A program made the position numbers and the translations under genes. A stretch of 38,038 bases of DNA from a bacterium (GTDB lineage: Bacteria > Elusimicrobiota > Elusimicrobia > Elusimicrobiales > UBA9959), in contig JAKAMO010000014.1 of assembly GCA_021812825.1 (NCBI GenBank), forward strand, positions 1 to 38,038, in the 5' to 3' direction. Shown one piece after another: positions 9,165 to 16,756 of this stretch (the first letter of the stretch is position 1; each line of letters starts with the position of its first letter). The notes below the pieces were generated by a model. It saw only the letters and a program-made list of their open reading frames with translations, had not been told where the DNA came from and did not search any database.

Positions 9165-10652
9165 TCAATAGAGTTCGTTCCCTCTACGTCCTACGGGATC
9201 GTGGCCGAAAAGAGCCTCCAGCCTGTCCGGCATCCTTTCCGAAAGGTCGGCGAGCACGGCCATGGCCAGCTTTATCTTTTCCGTGAACAGCCTGCAACTC
9301 CTGGCATGAGGCCTGGATACGTCCCCGTTGAAATAATGGTTGATGTTCAGGCAGGACCCGGTGGTCCCGCAGACGCTGAAGATCTCGCAGCCGGCGCACC
9401 TCCTGAACCTTCCGGCGGTTTTCCGCAGCAGCGAGAGATGTTTTTTGCGGTCCAGCCCGGAGTGCACGTTCCCGAGGGAGAAGGCCTTTATCCCTATGAA
9501 CGAGGTGCAGGGGAAGATCTCGCCGTCGGACGACACCGCTATCTGGCCCTGGGCCGCCGGGCACCCGCCGGTGACCTGCTGGTTGTAATAAAGCCTCTGC
9601 ATCAGCTTGAAGAACCTGTTGAAGAAGGTCTTTCCGTAATCCAGGACGCCCTTTACGGCCTCGTCCGAATATTTCCCGGCCAGCAGATCGTACTCCCCGA
9701 GGATCCTGCGGAAGTCCTTTTCCTTGTGGAAGAAAACGGCTTCCCTCCCCGGGGTTATCTTGTGGCACGCGTCCTCGCTCTCGAAGATCTCCACGCGCTC
9801 GAACCCCAGGTCCTTTAGGTTGCGGTAAAGCGCGACCATGTCCGTGTAGTAAGGGGTGACGGTCGTCCTCCCGACCAGCCTGCGTCTCGTCTCCGGACGC
9901 ATGTTCCGCAGGTTTCGCGCTATCGCGGCGAAGCTGCCTTTCCCGTCGTGAAAGGGCCTGTTCCGGTCGTGCAGCTTCCTGGGGCCGTCCACGCTTACCG
10001 CTATCTGTACCCCCAGTCCCAGCAGCTTCTCGGCCAGCGCCGGGGTCAGCAGGGTCCCGTTGGTGGCCAGCAGGAAATGGAACCGGATGTTCGTTTTCTT
10101 TCCCAGGGCCTTGCAGTAGGCGACCGCGCCCAGGAGCGTGGGCAGGTTCTTAAGAGGCTCCCCGCCGTAAAAATCCACGACCAGCTGTTTTTCCCCGCGG
10201 CTCATCTTGACCAGCAGGTCCACGGCCCGGCAGGCCGTTTCCACGGACATCGGGGGAGGGCAGGCCGCGGCTTCCGGACGGGCGCTCTTCGCCTTCTTGA
10301 ACGAACCGTTCGAATATTTCCCGGTATCGTTCCAGCAGTAGACGCAGCGCAGGTTGCAGTCGGAGGTTATGTTCAGCGTCAGGTCGGTCAGGCGGGCGCG
10401 GATGTCGGGAGGCCCGGACCTGGCGGCGCGCAGCGGGAACAGAGCGGAGATCTCCGCCGGGACCGAAAAGCCGCGGGCCAGCTTTTCCGCCGCCGCGGTC
10501 GAGAGTTTTCCGCCCTTTTCTTCGATCGCGCTATTCCACTTCTTAAGGGCCTTGTAGACGGCAGGGGACAGCTCGTAGAAATCGCCGGTGCCGGTAGAGA
10601 CGCCGATGCGGCGCCCGAGTTTCTCGAAGAGGAATGCCGGTTTTTGTGCCAT
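9165..10652 (-). CDS. Radical SAM/SPASM peptide maturase with N-terminal RRE-like region
   Basis: This 495-residue enzyme has an N-terminal region (about 1-85) with the strand-helix pattern of a PqqD-like RiPP recognition element. The radical SAM core has cluster ligands Cys99, Cys103 and Cys106 (CNLRCVYC) and the SAM motif GGEP (163-166). The C-terminal SPASM domain has Cys364, Cys382, Cys419, Cys422, Cys428, Cys434 and Cys453, fitting two auxiliary 4Fe-4S clusters. Such maturases install carbon-carbon or carbon-sulfur cross-links in ribosomal peptides. A 36-residue peptide gene lies immediately upstream on the same strand, transcribed from a consensus promoter. The ribosome-binding site is GGAG, 5 bases before the ATG. 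Confidence 0.93.
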   Translation of the reverse strand: MAQKPAFLFEKLGRRIGVSTGTGDFYELSPAVYKALKKWNSAIEEKGGKLSTAAAEKLARGFSVPAEISALFPLRAARSGPPDIRARLTDLTLNITSDCNLRCVYCWNDTGKYSNGSFKKAKSARPEAAACPPPMSVETACRAVDLLVKMSRGEKQLVVDFYGGEPLKNLPTLLGAVAYCKALGKKTNIRFHFLLATNGTLLTPALAEKLLGLGVQIAVSVDGPRKLHDRNRPFHDGKGSFAAIARNLRNMRPETRRRLVGRTTVTPYYTDMVALYRNLKDLGFERVEIFESEDACHKITPGREAVFFHKEKDFRRILGEYDLLAGKYSDEAVKGVLDYGKTFFNRFFKLMQRLYYNQQVTGGCPAAQGQIAVSSDGEIFPCTSFIGIKAFSLGNVHSGLDRKKHLSLLRKTAGRFRRCAGCEIFSVCGTTGSCLNINHYFNGDVSRPHARSCRLFTEKIKLAMAVLADLSERMPDRLEALFGHDPVGRRGNELY

Positions 10653-10683
10653 CTTTCTCCGTTTGACGGTCCGCTGGAAACGA

Positions 10684-10709
10684 GAAGTCCCCGCGGTTAC
10701 GGGGACTTC
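10684..10709 (-). promoter_or_regulatory. Perfect hairpin between peptide gene and maturase gene
   Basis: A perfect 10-bp stem (10684-10693 with 10700-10709) with a 6-nt loop lies 19 bases after the peptide stop and 31 bases before the maturase start. Only a short GTTT follows it in the direction of transcription. It fits a partial terminator or mRNA-stabilising element that keeps the peptide in excess over its maturase, as in many RiPP operons. Confidence 0.7.
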
Positions 10710-10728
10710 GTCGCGTTATCGGACCGGT

Positions 10729-10839
10729 TTACCAGAGAACCCTGCCGGAACGGCAGTACCGCGACAGTTTCTTGTCCGCTTTCAGCGTTTTGTTCAGTTT
10801 TTTAGCCGGTTTTACCGGAGATTTAGCGATCGCAGGCAT
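10729..10839 (-). CDS. Short peptide, probable RiPP precursor
   Basis: The 36-codon frame encodes a very basic leader-like part (residues 1-26, ten Lys, 'KPAKKLNKTLKADKK') followed by a short tail ending 'SRYCRSGRVLW'. The tail holds the only Cys, Tyr and Trp, the residues these maturases usually cross-link. GGAGG (GGAGGAAAG) directly precedes the ATG, and a TTGACA-N17-TATAAT promoter lies just upstream. A hairpin and a radical SAM/SPASM gene follow. It matches no RiPP class I recognise: one Cys is too few for SCIFF, and there is no ranthipeptide or streptide motif. The cross-link type is unknown. Confidence 0.78.
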   Translation of the reverse strand: MPAIAKSPVKPAKKLNKTLKADKKLSRYCRSGRVLW

Positions 10840-10866
10840 CTTTCCTCCTGTCACCCGTATAATCCG

Positions 10867-10895
10867 ATTATAAGACGAAACCCGGCGGCTGTCAA
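10867..10895 (-). promoter_or_regulatory. Perfect consensus sigma-70 promoter for the peptide/maturase unit
   Basis: On the minus strand TTGACA (complement of 10890-10895) is followed by exactly 17 bases and TATAAT (complement of 10867-10872). Transcription should begin near 10860, leaving a 5' leader of about 20 bases that carries the GGAGG site of the peptide gene. Confidence 0.88.
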
Positions 10896-10922
10896 TACCC
10901 TGGACCGCGGCACTGCGGACGC

Positions 10923-10943
10923 CGCGGGACCAACTGTCCCGCG
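10923..10943. other. Perfect hairpin between divergent units
   Basis: An 8-bp perfect inverted repeat (10923-10930 with 10936-10943, 5-nt loop) lies between the peptide promoter and the B12-type radical SAM gene. No U-run follows on either strand. The rest of 10896-11087 shows no supported gene. Confidence 0.45.
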
Positions 10944-11087
10944 CCCCTCCCGATGAAAGCCGCCGCTCTTGGCTTAAGGGTCAGTAATGTGGTAGTTTGT
11001 AGATGCGGGGTTCCGTGTTCCCGTCGTGAGGAGGGATGACGCGGAGCCGCGTTCGATCTTGCGGCCGGCCAGCAGGGAGAAACCGTA

Positions 11088-12566
11088 ATGAAAGTCCTTT
11101 TTCTTGAACCGCTCCACCAATACTGGGAATTTTTCAGGGGCGTGACGGCCTCGCCGTCGCTCATATACCTCGCCGCGGTAGCCAGGAAAGAGTTCGAAAC
11201 GAAGGTCTTCGACGCCGCCGTCGCGCCCGATAAGCCATGGGACAGAACGGCGGAGACGCTCGATAATGAGCGGCCGGACGTCGTGGCCATAACCGGGTCG
11301 GTAACGGCTTTCTGGCAGGATACGGTGAACGCCGCGAAGATAGCGAGAAAGGTGCTGCCCGGCGCCAAGATAGTGACCGGCGGCTATATGGGCTCCTACA
11401 TGTGGAAGGACGCCCTTGAAAGCGGGCTGTTCGATTACATCGTCACGGGCGAGGGAGAGGTCACGCTGATGGAGCTGCTCCGGGCCGTGGAGAAGAAGGA
11501 GAGAGACCTTTCGGGGATAAAAGGCCTGGCCTGGCTCAAGGACGGAGAGGCCGTAAAGAACGCCCCTCGGCCGATGATAAAGGACCTGGACGAGCTCCCG
11601 ATGCCCGCCTTCGACCTGTTCCCGATGGAGAGGTACGGCCTGGCCCCGTTCGGCGGCAAGGTCGGCTTCACCGTGAATTTCGCGAGGGGCTGCGTGGGGC
11701 ACTGCAGGTTCTGCAGCGAGGCCATACACTGGCAGCATTCCTGGCGCGGGCACGGGGCGAAGTACATGGTGGACGTGCTCGAGCTGCTGAGCAAGAAATA
11801 CGGCAAAAAGGTCTTCTACGTCGGGGACAACGACTTCCTCCACGACCAGGACCGCACCCGGGAGTTCATAAAGCTCATGCGGGCCAGGAAGCTGGGCGTC
11901 CTGATGTGGATACAGACGACCTGCTTCAACGTGATCAGGAACGAGAGCCTGATGAAGGACCTCAACGAGATAGGCGTGTATCAGATCATGCTGGGGATAG
12001 AGACCTCGAAGCCCAGCGAACTGCAAAGGCTGCAGAAGCCGCAGACCCTCGAGGTGATAAACAAGGCCATAAAGATAGCCCAGAAGCACAATTTCATAAT
12101 CATGGGAATGCTGATGTGGGGCAGTCCGTGGGATACCAAGGAGGACCTGCACAATACCCTCGACTTCCTGATCGAGAACTGCGACATCGTGGGCCCGGAT
12201 TTCACCACGCCGCTGCCGGGCACCCCCTATTACGACGAATGCAAGAAGATGGGCGCGATAGAGGTGACGGATTTCTCGCAGTTCAACTGGCTCAACGCGA
12301 TAACCAGGACCGCGGATATGTCGGTCGGGGAGGCCGACAAGTACTATAAAAAATGGATCGGGAAGGCACTTATCGTGAACAGGAAGTTCCTCGGGAACTA
12401 TTTCTTCTCGAAGAAGCCGCTCCATAGGACCTACCTCAACATGTTCATCAAGATGGGCTGGAGCTTCATCACCAACAAGCCCTGGCGGCAGAAGAATTAC
12501 CAGCCCTTCGAGAAGTTCGACCTCGACAAGTTCGTCAGGTCGAGAGGGATAAAGGCCGGCAGCTGA
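11088..12566 (+). CDS. B12-binding-domain radical SAM protein
   Basis: The 492-residue protein follows the class B (BchE/methyltransferase-like) layout. An N-terminal Rossmann-like domain (about 1-165, with 'PDVVAITGSV', 'KIVTGGY' and 'DYIVTGEGEVT') resembles B12-binding domains. A radical SAM core follows with Cys202, Cys206 and Cys209 in 'FARGCVGHCRFCS'. The DxHxxG cobalamin-ligand motif is not present, so cobalamin, if bound, lacks that lower ligand. Reactions in the family include methylations and ring closures on unactivated carbon. GGGAGA precedes the ATG. The gene stands alone, upstream of the strong promoter of the large cluster; a link to that cluster is plausible but unproven. Confidence 0.88.
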   Translation: MKVLFLEPLHQYWEFFRGVTASPSLIYLAAVARKEFETKVFDAAVAPDKPWDRTAETLDNERPDVVAITGSVTAFWQDTVNAAKIARKVLPGAKIVTGGYMGSYMWKDALESGLFDYIVTGEGEVTLMELLRAVEKKERDLSGIKGLAWLKDGEAVKNAPRPMIKDLDELPMPAFDLFPMERYGLAPFGGKVGFTVNFARGCVGHCRFCSEAIHWQHSWRGHGAKYMVDVLELLSKKYGKKVFYVGDNDFLHDQDRTREFIKLMRARKLGVLMWIQTTCFNVIRNESLMKDLNEIGVYQIMLGIETSKPSELQRLQKPQTLEVINKAIKIAQKHNFIIMGMLMWGSPWDTKEDLHNTLDFLIENCDIVGPDFTTPLPGTPYYDECKKMGAIEVTDFSQFNWLNAITRTADMSVGEADKYYKKWIGKALIVNRKFLGNYFFSKKPLHRTYLNMFIKMGWSFITNKPWRQKNYQPFEKFDLDKFVRSRGIKAGS

Positions 12567-12696
12567 GGGGTCTGCCTGATCGCTGGCCCCCGGTAATGCC
12601 GGGACCTCCTGCACATGGGCCTGCCGGGCTTTTCTGCCCTGGAGCCTGTCCGGGACGGGCGGTCCCTCCAGCGGCCGCGGCTGAAGGCGGCTCCCA

Positions 12697-12725
12697 TTGA
12701 AAATCGGAAAGATTTCTGCTATAAT
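12697..12725 (+). promoter_or_regulatory. Near-consensus sigma-70 promoter of the large cluster
   Basis: TTGAAA (12697-12702) is followed by 17 bases and TATAAT (12720-12725), with an extended TG two bases before the -10. Predicted start of transcription is about 12732. It is the only strong promoter I find ahead of the plus-strand gene train ending at 36699. Confidence 0.87.
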
Positions 12726-12731
12726 TAATAA

Positions 12732-12917
12732 TATAGTCGAAGTATCGCCGGCGTAAGCCGGCGGATGGCTAGCATGCGCGTAGGCGCGCGAACGAAATCC
12801 GGATCGGTGAGTGCCATGGGAGCAAGCCCGTGGCGGTCCGTGTGATATGCAACGCGTCCCGACCGTAGGGGCCGTTGCGCAAGGATGTGCTTTTCGCGCT
12901 TATCGGGGGCGGCGACT
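12732..12917 (+). promoter_or_regulatory. Structured 5' leader RNA, class unknown
   Basis: About 186 bases separate the promoter from the first gene. Four helices can be drawn: 12746-12763 (7 bp, GUAA GNRA loop); 12776-12789 (5 bp); 12800-12840, where CGGAUC pairs with GGUCCG and encloses an 8-bp hairpin (12813-12834) stacked on its 3' side; and 12849-12878 (6 bp with an inner helix). The two-level helix with a GNRA loop nearby is riboswitch-like, but I could not match it to SAM, cobalamin, c-di-GMP, glycine or preQ1 consensus elements. It could also be a passive stabilising leader. Confidence 0.55.
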
Positions 12918-13481
12918 ATGAAAAATAACCGCGATATCGTTATAAGGTTCTCGCTGGACTGGCTTCACCAGCCCGGCCTGCCTGCCTGGCTGGACAGGCT
13001 CGGCAGGACGCACCGGAAGACGGTGGTGGCGCTGATGGCCCTCATGTTCATCTGCTGGCATCCGGGCTTCATCGGCTCCGAGACGCTTACGCTGACCACT
13101 TATTACCCTGCCCCCTACGGCGGCTACGTCAGCATACTTACCACCAGCCAGACCCTGCTGGCCAGGGACGGCGGCAATGTTGGAATAGGCACCCCTTCCC
13201 CGGCCGCAAAACTCCACGTGGTCGGCAGCTTCGAGCTGCAGGACGGCACGCAGGCCAACGGCCGGCTGCTTACCTCGGACGGCAACGGCCTGGCCCGCTG
13301 GTCCGACCCGACGGTCCCGCTGGACTGTTCCTGGCAGAGCTATTCTTACGGCGTCGTCACGATGTGTCTCGGCGCCAAGACCGCCGTAGTGGCCGCCCGC
13401 GTCGGCAACCAGATGTACCAGATGGGCCCTCCCGGCGGTATACAGGCTACTGGCGAAATGCTTTGCTGCAGGTTGAGATAA
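12918..13481 (+). CDS. Elusimicrobia-type surface protein with TTYYPAPYG segment
   Basis: The 187-residue product has a basic N-terminus and one hydrophobic segment (about 37-53, 'VVALMALMFICWHPGFIG') that could anchor it or act as an export signal. Then come 'LTLTTYYPAPYGGY' and 'GNVGIGTPSPAAKLHVVG', a pattern common in Elusimicrobia surface proteins and phage-fibre-like repeats. The C-terminal part has four Cys, including a CC pair near the end. I chose ATG 12918 over 12885 because the longer form adds 11 residues unlike the family. Function is unknown. It is the first gene after the leader and lies 19 bases before hxsD. Confidence 0.75.
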   Translation: MKNNRDIVIRFSLDWLHQPGLPAWLDRLGRTHRKTVVALMALMFICWHPGFIGSETLTLTTYYPAPYGGYVSILTTSQTLLARDGGNVGIGTPSPAAKLHVVGSFELQDGTQANGRLLTSDGNGLARWSDPTVPLDCSWQSYSYGVVTMCLGAKTAVVAARVGNQMYQMGPPGGIQATGEMLCCRLR

Positions 13482-13500
13482 ACTGCGTTAGAGGATCAGC

Positions 13501-13962
13501 ATGAAAATACAGGTGAAGATAGATCTTTCCGTTTACCCTATCGAGTGCGTCTATGCCGCGGCATACACGTTCTCCAAGGCCGCGTACGTGAAGCTGGGCA
13601 AGGACAAGGGCGGCGCTCTCTCGGCCGTGCTGGAGTCCAAGAACGGCAAGTTCCCGGCGGGCCGCGACCTGGAGGGCGAGTTCCGCAACGAACTGCTGCA
13701 CCACGCTTTCCGCCTCAAGGTCTCGGCCGTGAACCAGGCCCTGCGCGAGAGGATAGTGGTCAGGGCCCTTCTTTCCGCGCAGCCCAGACCCGCGGAACCG
13801 GCGGCCGCCGCCCCGGTGCTGGACGCGGAGCTGGAGAAGGAGATCGAGAAGCTGCTGAAAGAGGCGGAGAGCGGCGACTACAAGACCGATGCTCTGGGAA
13901 TAGCCATACCGTGGGAAGAAAACAAAAATGCGAAGGCCAGAAAAGCAAAAAGAAAGAATTGA
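13501..13962 (+). CDS. hxsD: His-Xaa-Ser system protein HxsD-like
   Basis: The 153-residue protein matches the pattern of HxsD, the small partner of the His-Xaa-Ser RiPP-like system. It shows 'IDLSVYPIECVYAAAYTF', then 'GEFRNELLHHAFRLKV' and a following helix 'RERIVVRALL'. The family is usually about 100 residues; here a Pro/Ala linker and a Lys/Glu-rich tail (about 100-153) are added. HxsD is thought to assist the two radical SAM partners. GAGGA precedes the ATG at good spacing. It overlaps hxsB by 35 bases. Confidence 0.85.
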   Translation: MKIQVKIDLSVYPIECVYAAAYTFSKAAYVKLGKDKGGALSAVLESKNGKFPAGRDLEGEFRNELLHHAFRLKVSAVNQALRERIVVRALLSAQPRPAEPAAAAPVLDAELEKEIEKLLKEAESGDYKTDALGIAIPWEENKNAKARKAKRKN

Positions 13963-15397
13963 CTTCGACCCGAAGAAGACCGGTTTTCTGCGCTACAAGA
14001 AGTGGGGCGACGAATACCTGGTCACCAACGACATAGGCGAGCACGCCTTCATCTCCGGCGATGTCTTCTCGCGGCTGGCGGCCGGCAAGCTGGACAAGGA
14101 CTCGGCTGAGTACAAGGACCTCTCCCGCAAGGGCCTCGTCCGCGACTACATGGACTTTTCCGGCCTGGCCGAGAGGTGGCTCGAGAAGAACCATTTCCTC
14201 TTCTCCGGCCCGGCGCTGCACATAGCCGTGCTGACGCGGCGCTGCAACCACGACTGCGTGTATTGCCACGCCTCGTCCAAGAGGAGCGGCCGCGGCCTGG
14301 ACATGAACAGGGAGACGGCCTCCAGGGTGCTGGACGCCATCTTCGCTTCCCCGGCCGACAACATCACCATAGAGTTCCAGGGCGGGGAGCCGCTGCTCAA
14401 CTGGCCCGTGCTGGAGTTCGTGGTCAACGAGGCCGCCGCCCGCACGAAGACCTTCGATAAGAAGGTGAGCCTGAGCCTGGTCACCAACCTGTCGGCCATG
14501 ACCGGAGAGAGGCTGAACTTCCTGCTCAAGCACAACGTCGCCATCTGCACCTCGCTGGACGGTCCCGCCGACCTGCACGACAAGAACCGGGTGGCCACCG
14601 GCGGCAGCAGCCACGCCCAGGTCGTGAAGTGGTGGAAGACCATCAAGAAGCGCACGGCCAGGACCAAGAACGGGCCGGACGCCCTGCTCACGGTGACGCA
14701 GCAGTCCCTGGGGCGCCACAAGGACATAGTGGACGAATACGTCCGCATCGGCGCCCGCTCCATCTTCCTGCGCTTCCTCAATCCGTTCGGCGCGGCGAAG
14801 AAGGCCTGGCCTGGGATAGGCTACACGGCGCGGGAGTACATAGAGTTCTACACGAAGGCGCTGGACTACATCATAGAGCTGAACCTGAAGAAGAAGGCCT
14901 CCCTGGTCGAGCACACGGCCAGGATATTCCTGAGGAAGATCCTGACCGGCACCGACCCGAACTTCATGGACCTCCGGTCCCCCTGCGGGGCGGGGATAGG
15001 CCAGATCGCCTACGACTACGACGGCCGCGTCTTCACCTGCGACGAGGGGCGCATGCTGGCGGCGGAGGGGACCGATTCGTTCTGCATGGGCGACCTGAAG
15101 AAGGAGACCTACGCGGACCTGGCGTCGAGCTCAGTGGTGAAATGCGTGGTCACCGCGTCGGTCACGGACATACAGACGCTCTGCTCCTCCTGCGTCTACA
15201 AGCCCTACTGCGGCGTATGCCCGGTCTTCAACTATTCGGAGCACAACGACCTGTACATGCATCATCCCAACTTCCGGTGCGAGATCTACACCGGAGTGAT
15301 GGACTACCTGTTCGCGCGGCTGCGCGAGCCGAAGGTTAGGAAGCTGTTCGAATCCTGGGCCGGCAGCAGCGCCGGAGCGGCCGGGATACACGTATAG
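13928..15397 (+). CDS. hxsB: His-Xaa-Ser system radical SAM maturase HxsB-like
   Basis: The 489-residue enzyme begins with the domain typical of HxsB ('FLRYKKWGDEYLVTNDIGEH'). A radical SAM core follows with Cys106, Cys110 and Cys113 (CNHDCVYC), 'FQGGEPLL' and 'TSLDGPADLHDKNR'. The C-terminal SPASM part has 'SPCGAG', 'DGRVFTCDEG', 'CSSCVYKPYCGVCPV' and 'FRCEIY', enough for two auxiliary clusters. HxsB is expected to modify the His-Xaa-Ser peptide encoded 19 bases downstream. It overlaps hxsD by 35 bases, implying coupled translation; 'gggaag' upstream may serve as ribosome-binding site. Confidence 0.92.
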   Translation: MRRPEKQKERIDFDPKKTGFLRYKKWGDEYLVTNDIGEHAFISGDVFSRLAAGKLDKDSAEYKDLSRKGLVRDYMDFSGLAERWLEKNHFLFSGPALHIAVLTRRCNHDCVYCHASSKRSGRGLDMNRETASRVLDAIFASPADNITIEFQGGEPLLNWPVLEFVVNEAAARTKTFDKKVSLSLVTNLSAMTGERLNFLLKHNVAICTSLDGPADLHDKNRVATGGSSHAQVVKWWKTIKKRTARTKNGPDALLTVTQQSLGRHKDIVDEYVRIGARSIFLRFLNPFGAAKKAWPGIGYTAREYIEFYTKALDYIIELNLKKKASLVEHTARIFLRKILTGTDPNFMDLRSPCGAGIGQIAYDYDGRVFTCDEGRMLAAEGTDSFCMGDLKKETYADLASSSVVKCVVTASVTDIQTLCSSCVYKPYCGVCPVFNYSEHNDLYMHHPNFRCEIYTGVMDYLFARLREPKVRKLFESWAGSSAGAAGIHV

Positions 15398-15416
15398 ACC
15401 GAGAACGGGGCGAAAT

Positions 15417-15713
15417 ATGGCCGGAAAACAGAAAAAGAAACTGTCGGTAGACCTTTCCCGCTTCCTTTCGAGCGAGGAGGGCAAGATAGTCAAGAGCGAC
15501 GTGGTCAAGGCCGCGGTCGTCCTCGGACTGGTAGCCACCGCCGTCGGAGTGGTGACAGAGCACGCTGACGCGCTAGCGCATGCAAACTACTTCCACAGCA
15601 GCGGCAACGCGTCGGGCCACGTGAGTCACGCCTCGCACGGTTCGCACGGTTCGCACAGCAGCCACGGCTCGCACGGTTCGCACGGTTCGCACGGCAGCCA
15701 CGGGCAATGGTGA
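15417..15713 (+). CDS. hxsA: His-Xaa-Ser repeat peptide HxsA-like
   Basis: The 98-residue product has a basic N-terminus, a hydrophobic helix (about 30-46, 'VKAAVVLGLVATAVGVV') and a C-terminal tail of nine consecutive His-Xaa-Ser triplets ending HGQW. HxsA proteins are the presumed substrates of the HxsB and HxsC radical SAM enzymes. The hydrophobic segment suggests membrane insertion or export with the His/Ser tail outside. The tail could also bind metal before or after modification. It overlaps the start region of the next gene by 7 bases. Confidence 0.9.
   Translation: MAGKQKKKLSVDLSRFLSSEEGKIVKSDVVKAAVVLGLVATAVGVVTEHADALAHANYFHSSGNASGHVSHASHGSHGSHSSHGSHGSHGSHGSHGQW
15618..15698 (+). repeat. 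Nine in-frame 9-bp His-Xaa-Ser units
   Basis: The 81 bases encode HVS, HAS, HGS, HGS, HSS and four HGS. Serine codons vary (AGT, TCG, TCC-type and AGC), so the protein repeat is maintained without identical DNA units. Confidence 0.9.
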
Positions 15714-16756
15714 GCGCGATGAGGAAAGGCTACAGACCCGGGGCGATGTCCCCGAAGCTGCTTATCGGCCTGCTGGTGGCGCTGATGGGCGTGCTTTTCG
15801 CCCTGAAGATGGTCACCGACAGGAACGCCGCGAAGATAGGCATCGAGCAGCCGGCGGCTCCGGCCTACCCCGCGGCCCAGCAACAGGAGGTCGGCCAGGC
15901 GCTTCCTCCGGACGCCGCCGCGCTGGTCAGCCAGGCGTCGACCGATACCCAGAGCAATATCCCCCAGAGCGGCCAGTACGAAAGCGCCTCCGGCGGGTAT
16001 TATTCCCAGCCAGAGGACGTCCCGGTGAACGCGGCCGACAGCGACTGTATAAAGGCCTTCTCGGACAACCCGGACGCTATCGTCAGGCATTTCGACAAGA
16101 ACTTCCGGTTCTTCTTCAATACCAACAGCAACATGCCCGAGGATGAGACTATACTCGATCTCTTCCTGGACTACGGCGTCTGCCGGCTTATCAGCGGTGG
16201 CCGTCTCGACTGCGTCCAGCAGAACCTGGAGAGGGTCTGTTTCGCCGCCGATTACTACGATTTCATGTATTCGGCCCTGAACAGGAAGACGAACGACGGG
16301 AAATGCGAGAAGTTCGTTAACAACGCGTTCAGGGGGGGGCGTCCCAGCCCCGACTTCTGTCGGTTCATTACCGACTCTATCGCGAAGAGGCGGACCCCGG
16401 AGTGCCGCTCGCTCGGTCTGCCGCCCAACTGCGAATCCAACTTCCTGTTCATCAACGGGCGGGCGGCCTGCGGCAAACTGAGCGGCCCGCGGAAGAAAGA
16501 ATGCCAGCTCAGCGCCGCGCTGGTGAGGGGGGATTCCACCCCGGACGAGAAATGGCTGCTCCACGTGCTGCAGTCCAGGGACCCGTCGGTTTGCGCACCT
16601 TTGGCCAAGAAGCTCGCCACCGGCTACTGCACGAGCTCGTTCCGCCACAAGATAATGGCCGACATGGTAAAGCAGAAGGCTGAAGATGACAAGAGGATGG
16701 GCGTACAGCCGCAGGGCAAGCAGACCAAAGGAAAGGAACCGGCGAAGGGCCAGTAA
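15707..16756 (+). CDS. Membrane-anchored Cys-rich protein
   Basis: The product (349 residues; 345 if the ATG at 15719 is used) has one N-terminal transmembrane segment ('LLIGLLVALMGVLFAL'), a Gln/Ala/Pro-rich linker, and a domain from about residue 113 with twelve Cys. A Lys/Gln tail follows. The domain order includes 'CIKAF', 'DYGVCRLI', 'RLDC', 'SVCAPL' and 'GYC'. The same pattern forms the C-terminal domain of the HEAT protein at 35293-36699 ('EYGVCVSL', 'EACAPL', 'MFC'). I recognise no known family. The domain probably lies outside the cytoplasm with disulfides or bound metal, as a substrate, carrier or envelope partner of the Hxs/radical SAM system. Confidence 0.8.
   Translation: MVSAMRKGYRPGAMSPKLLIGLLVALMGVLFALKMVTDRNAAKIGIEQPAAPAYPAAQQQEVGQALPPDAAALVSQASTDTQSNIPQSGQYESASGGYYSQPEDVPVNAADSDCIKAFSDNPDAIVRHFDKNFRFFFNTNSNMPEDETILDLFLDYGVCRLISGGRLDCVQQNLERVCFAADYYDFMYSALNRKTNDGKCEKFVNNAFRGGRPSPDFCRFITDSIAKRRTPECRSLGLPPNCESNFLFINGRAACGKLSGPRKKECQLSAALVRGDSTPDEKWLLHVLQSRDPSVCAPLAKKLATGYCTSSFRHKIMADMVKQKAEDDKRMGVQPQGKQTKGKEPAKGQ

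Noticed and set aside
10953..11039. A 28-codon plus-strand frame with three Cys (VCRCGVPC) that could be a second small peptide
   Set aside because: No ribosome-binding site, no promoter pointing at it and no clear partner; in GC-rich DNA such frames are common by chance.
10974..12614. A 546-codon open frame opposite the B12-type radical SAM gene
   Set aside because: The opposite strand has full radical SAM motifs and a ribosome-binding site; this frame has neither motif nor sensible composition.
12732..12917. Leader as a cobalamin, SAM, glycine or c-di-GMP riboswitch
   Set aside because: The helices do not carry the conserved core elements of those classes that I could look for; it is kept only as an unknown structured leader.
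15618..15698. Short tandem repeat that might look like a CRISPR or minisatellite
   Set aside because: The unit is 9 bp, in frame, without spacers, and encodes the His-Xaa-Ser tail of HxsA.
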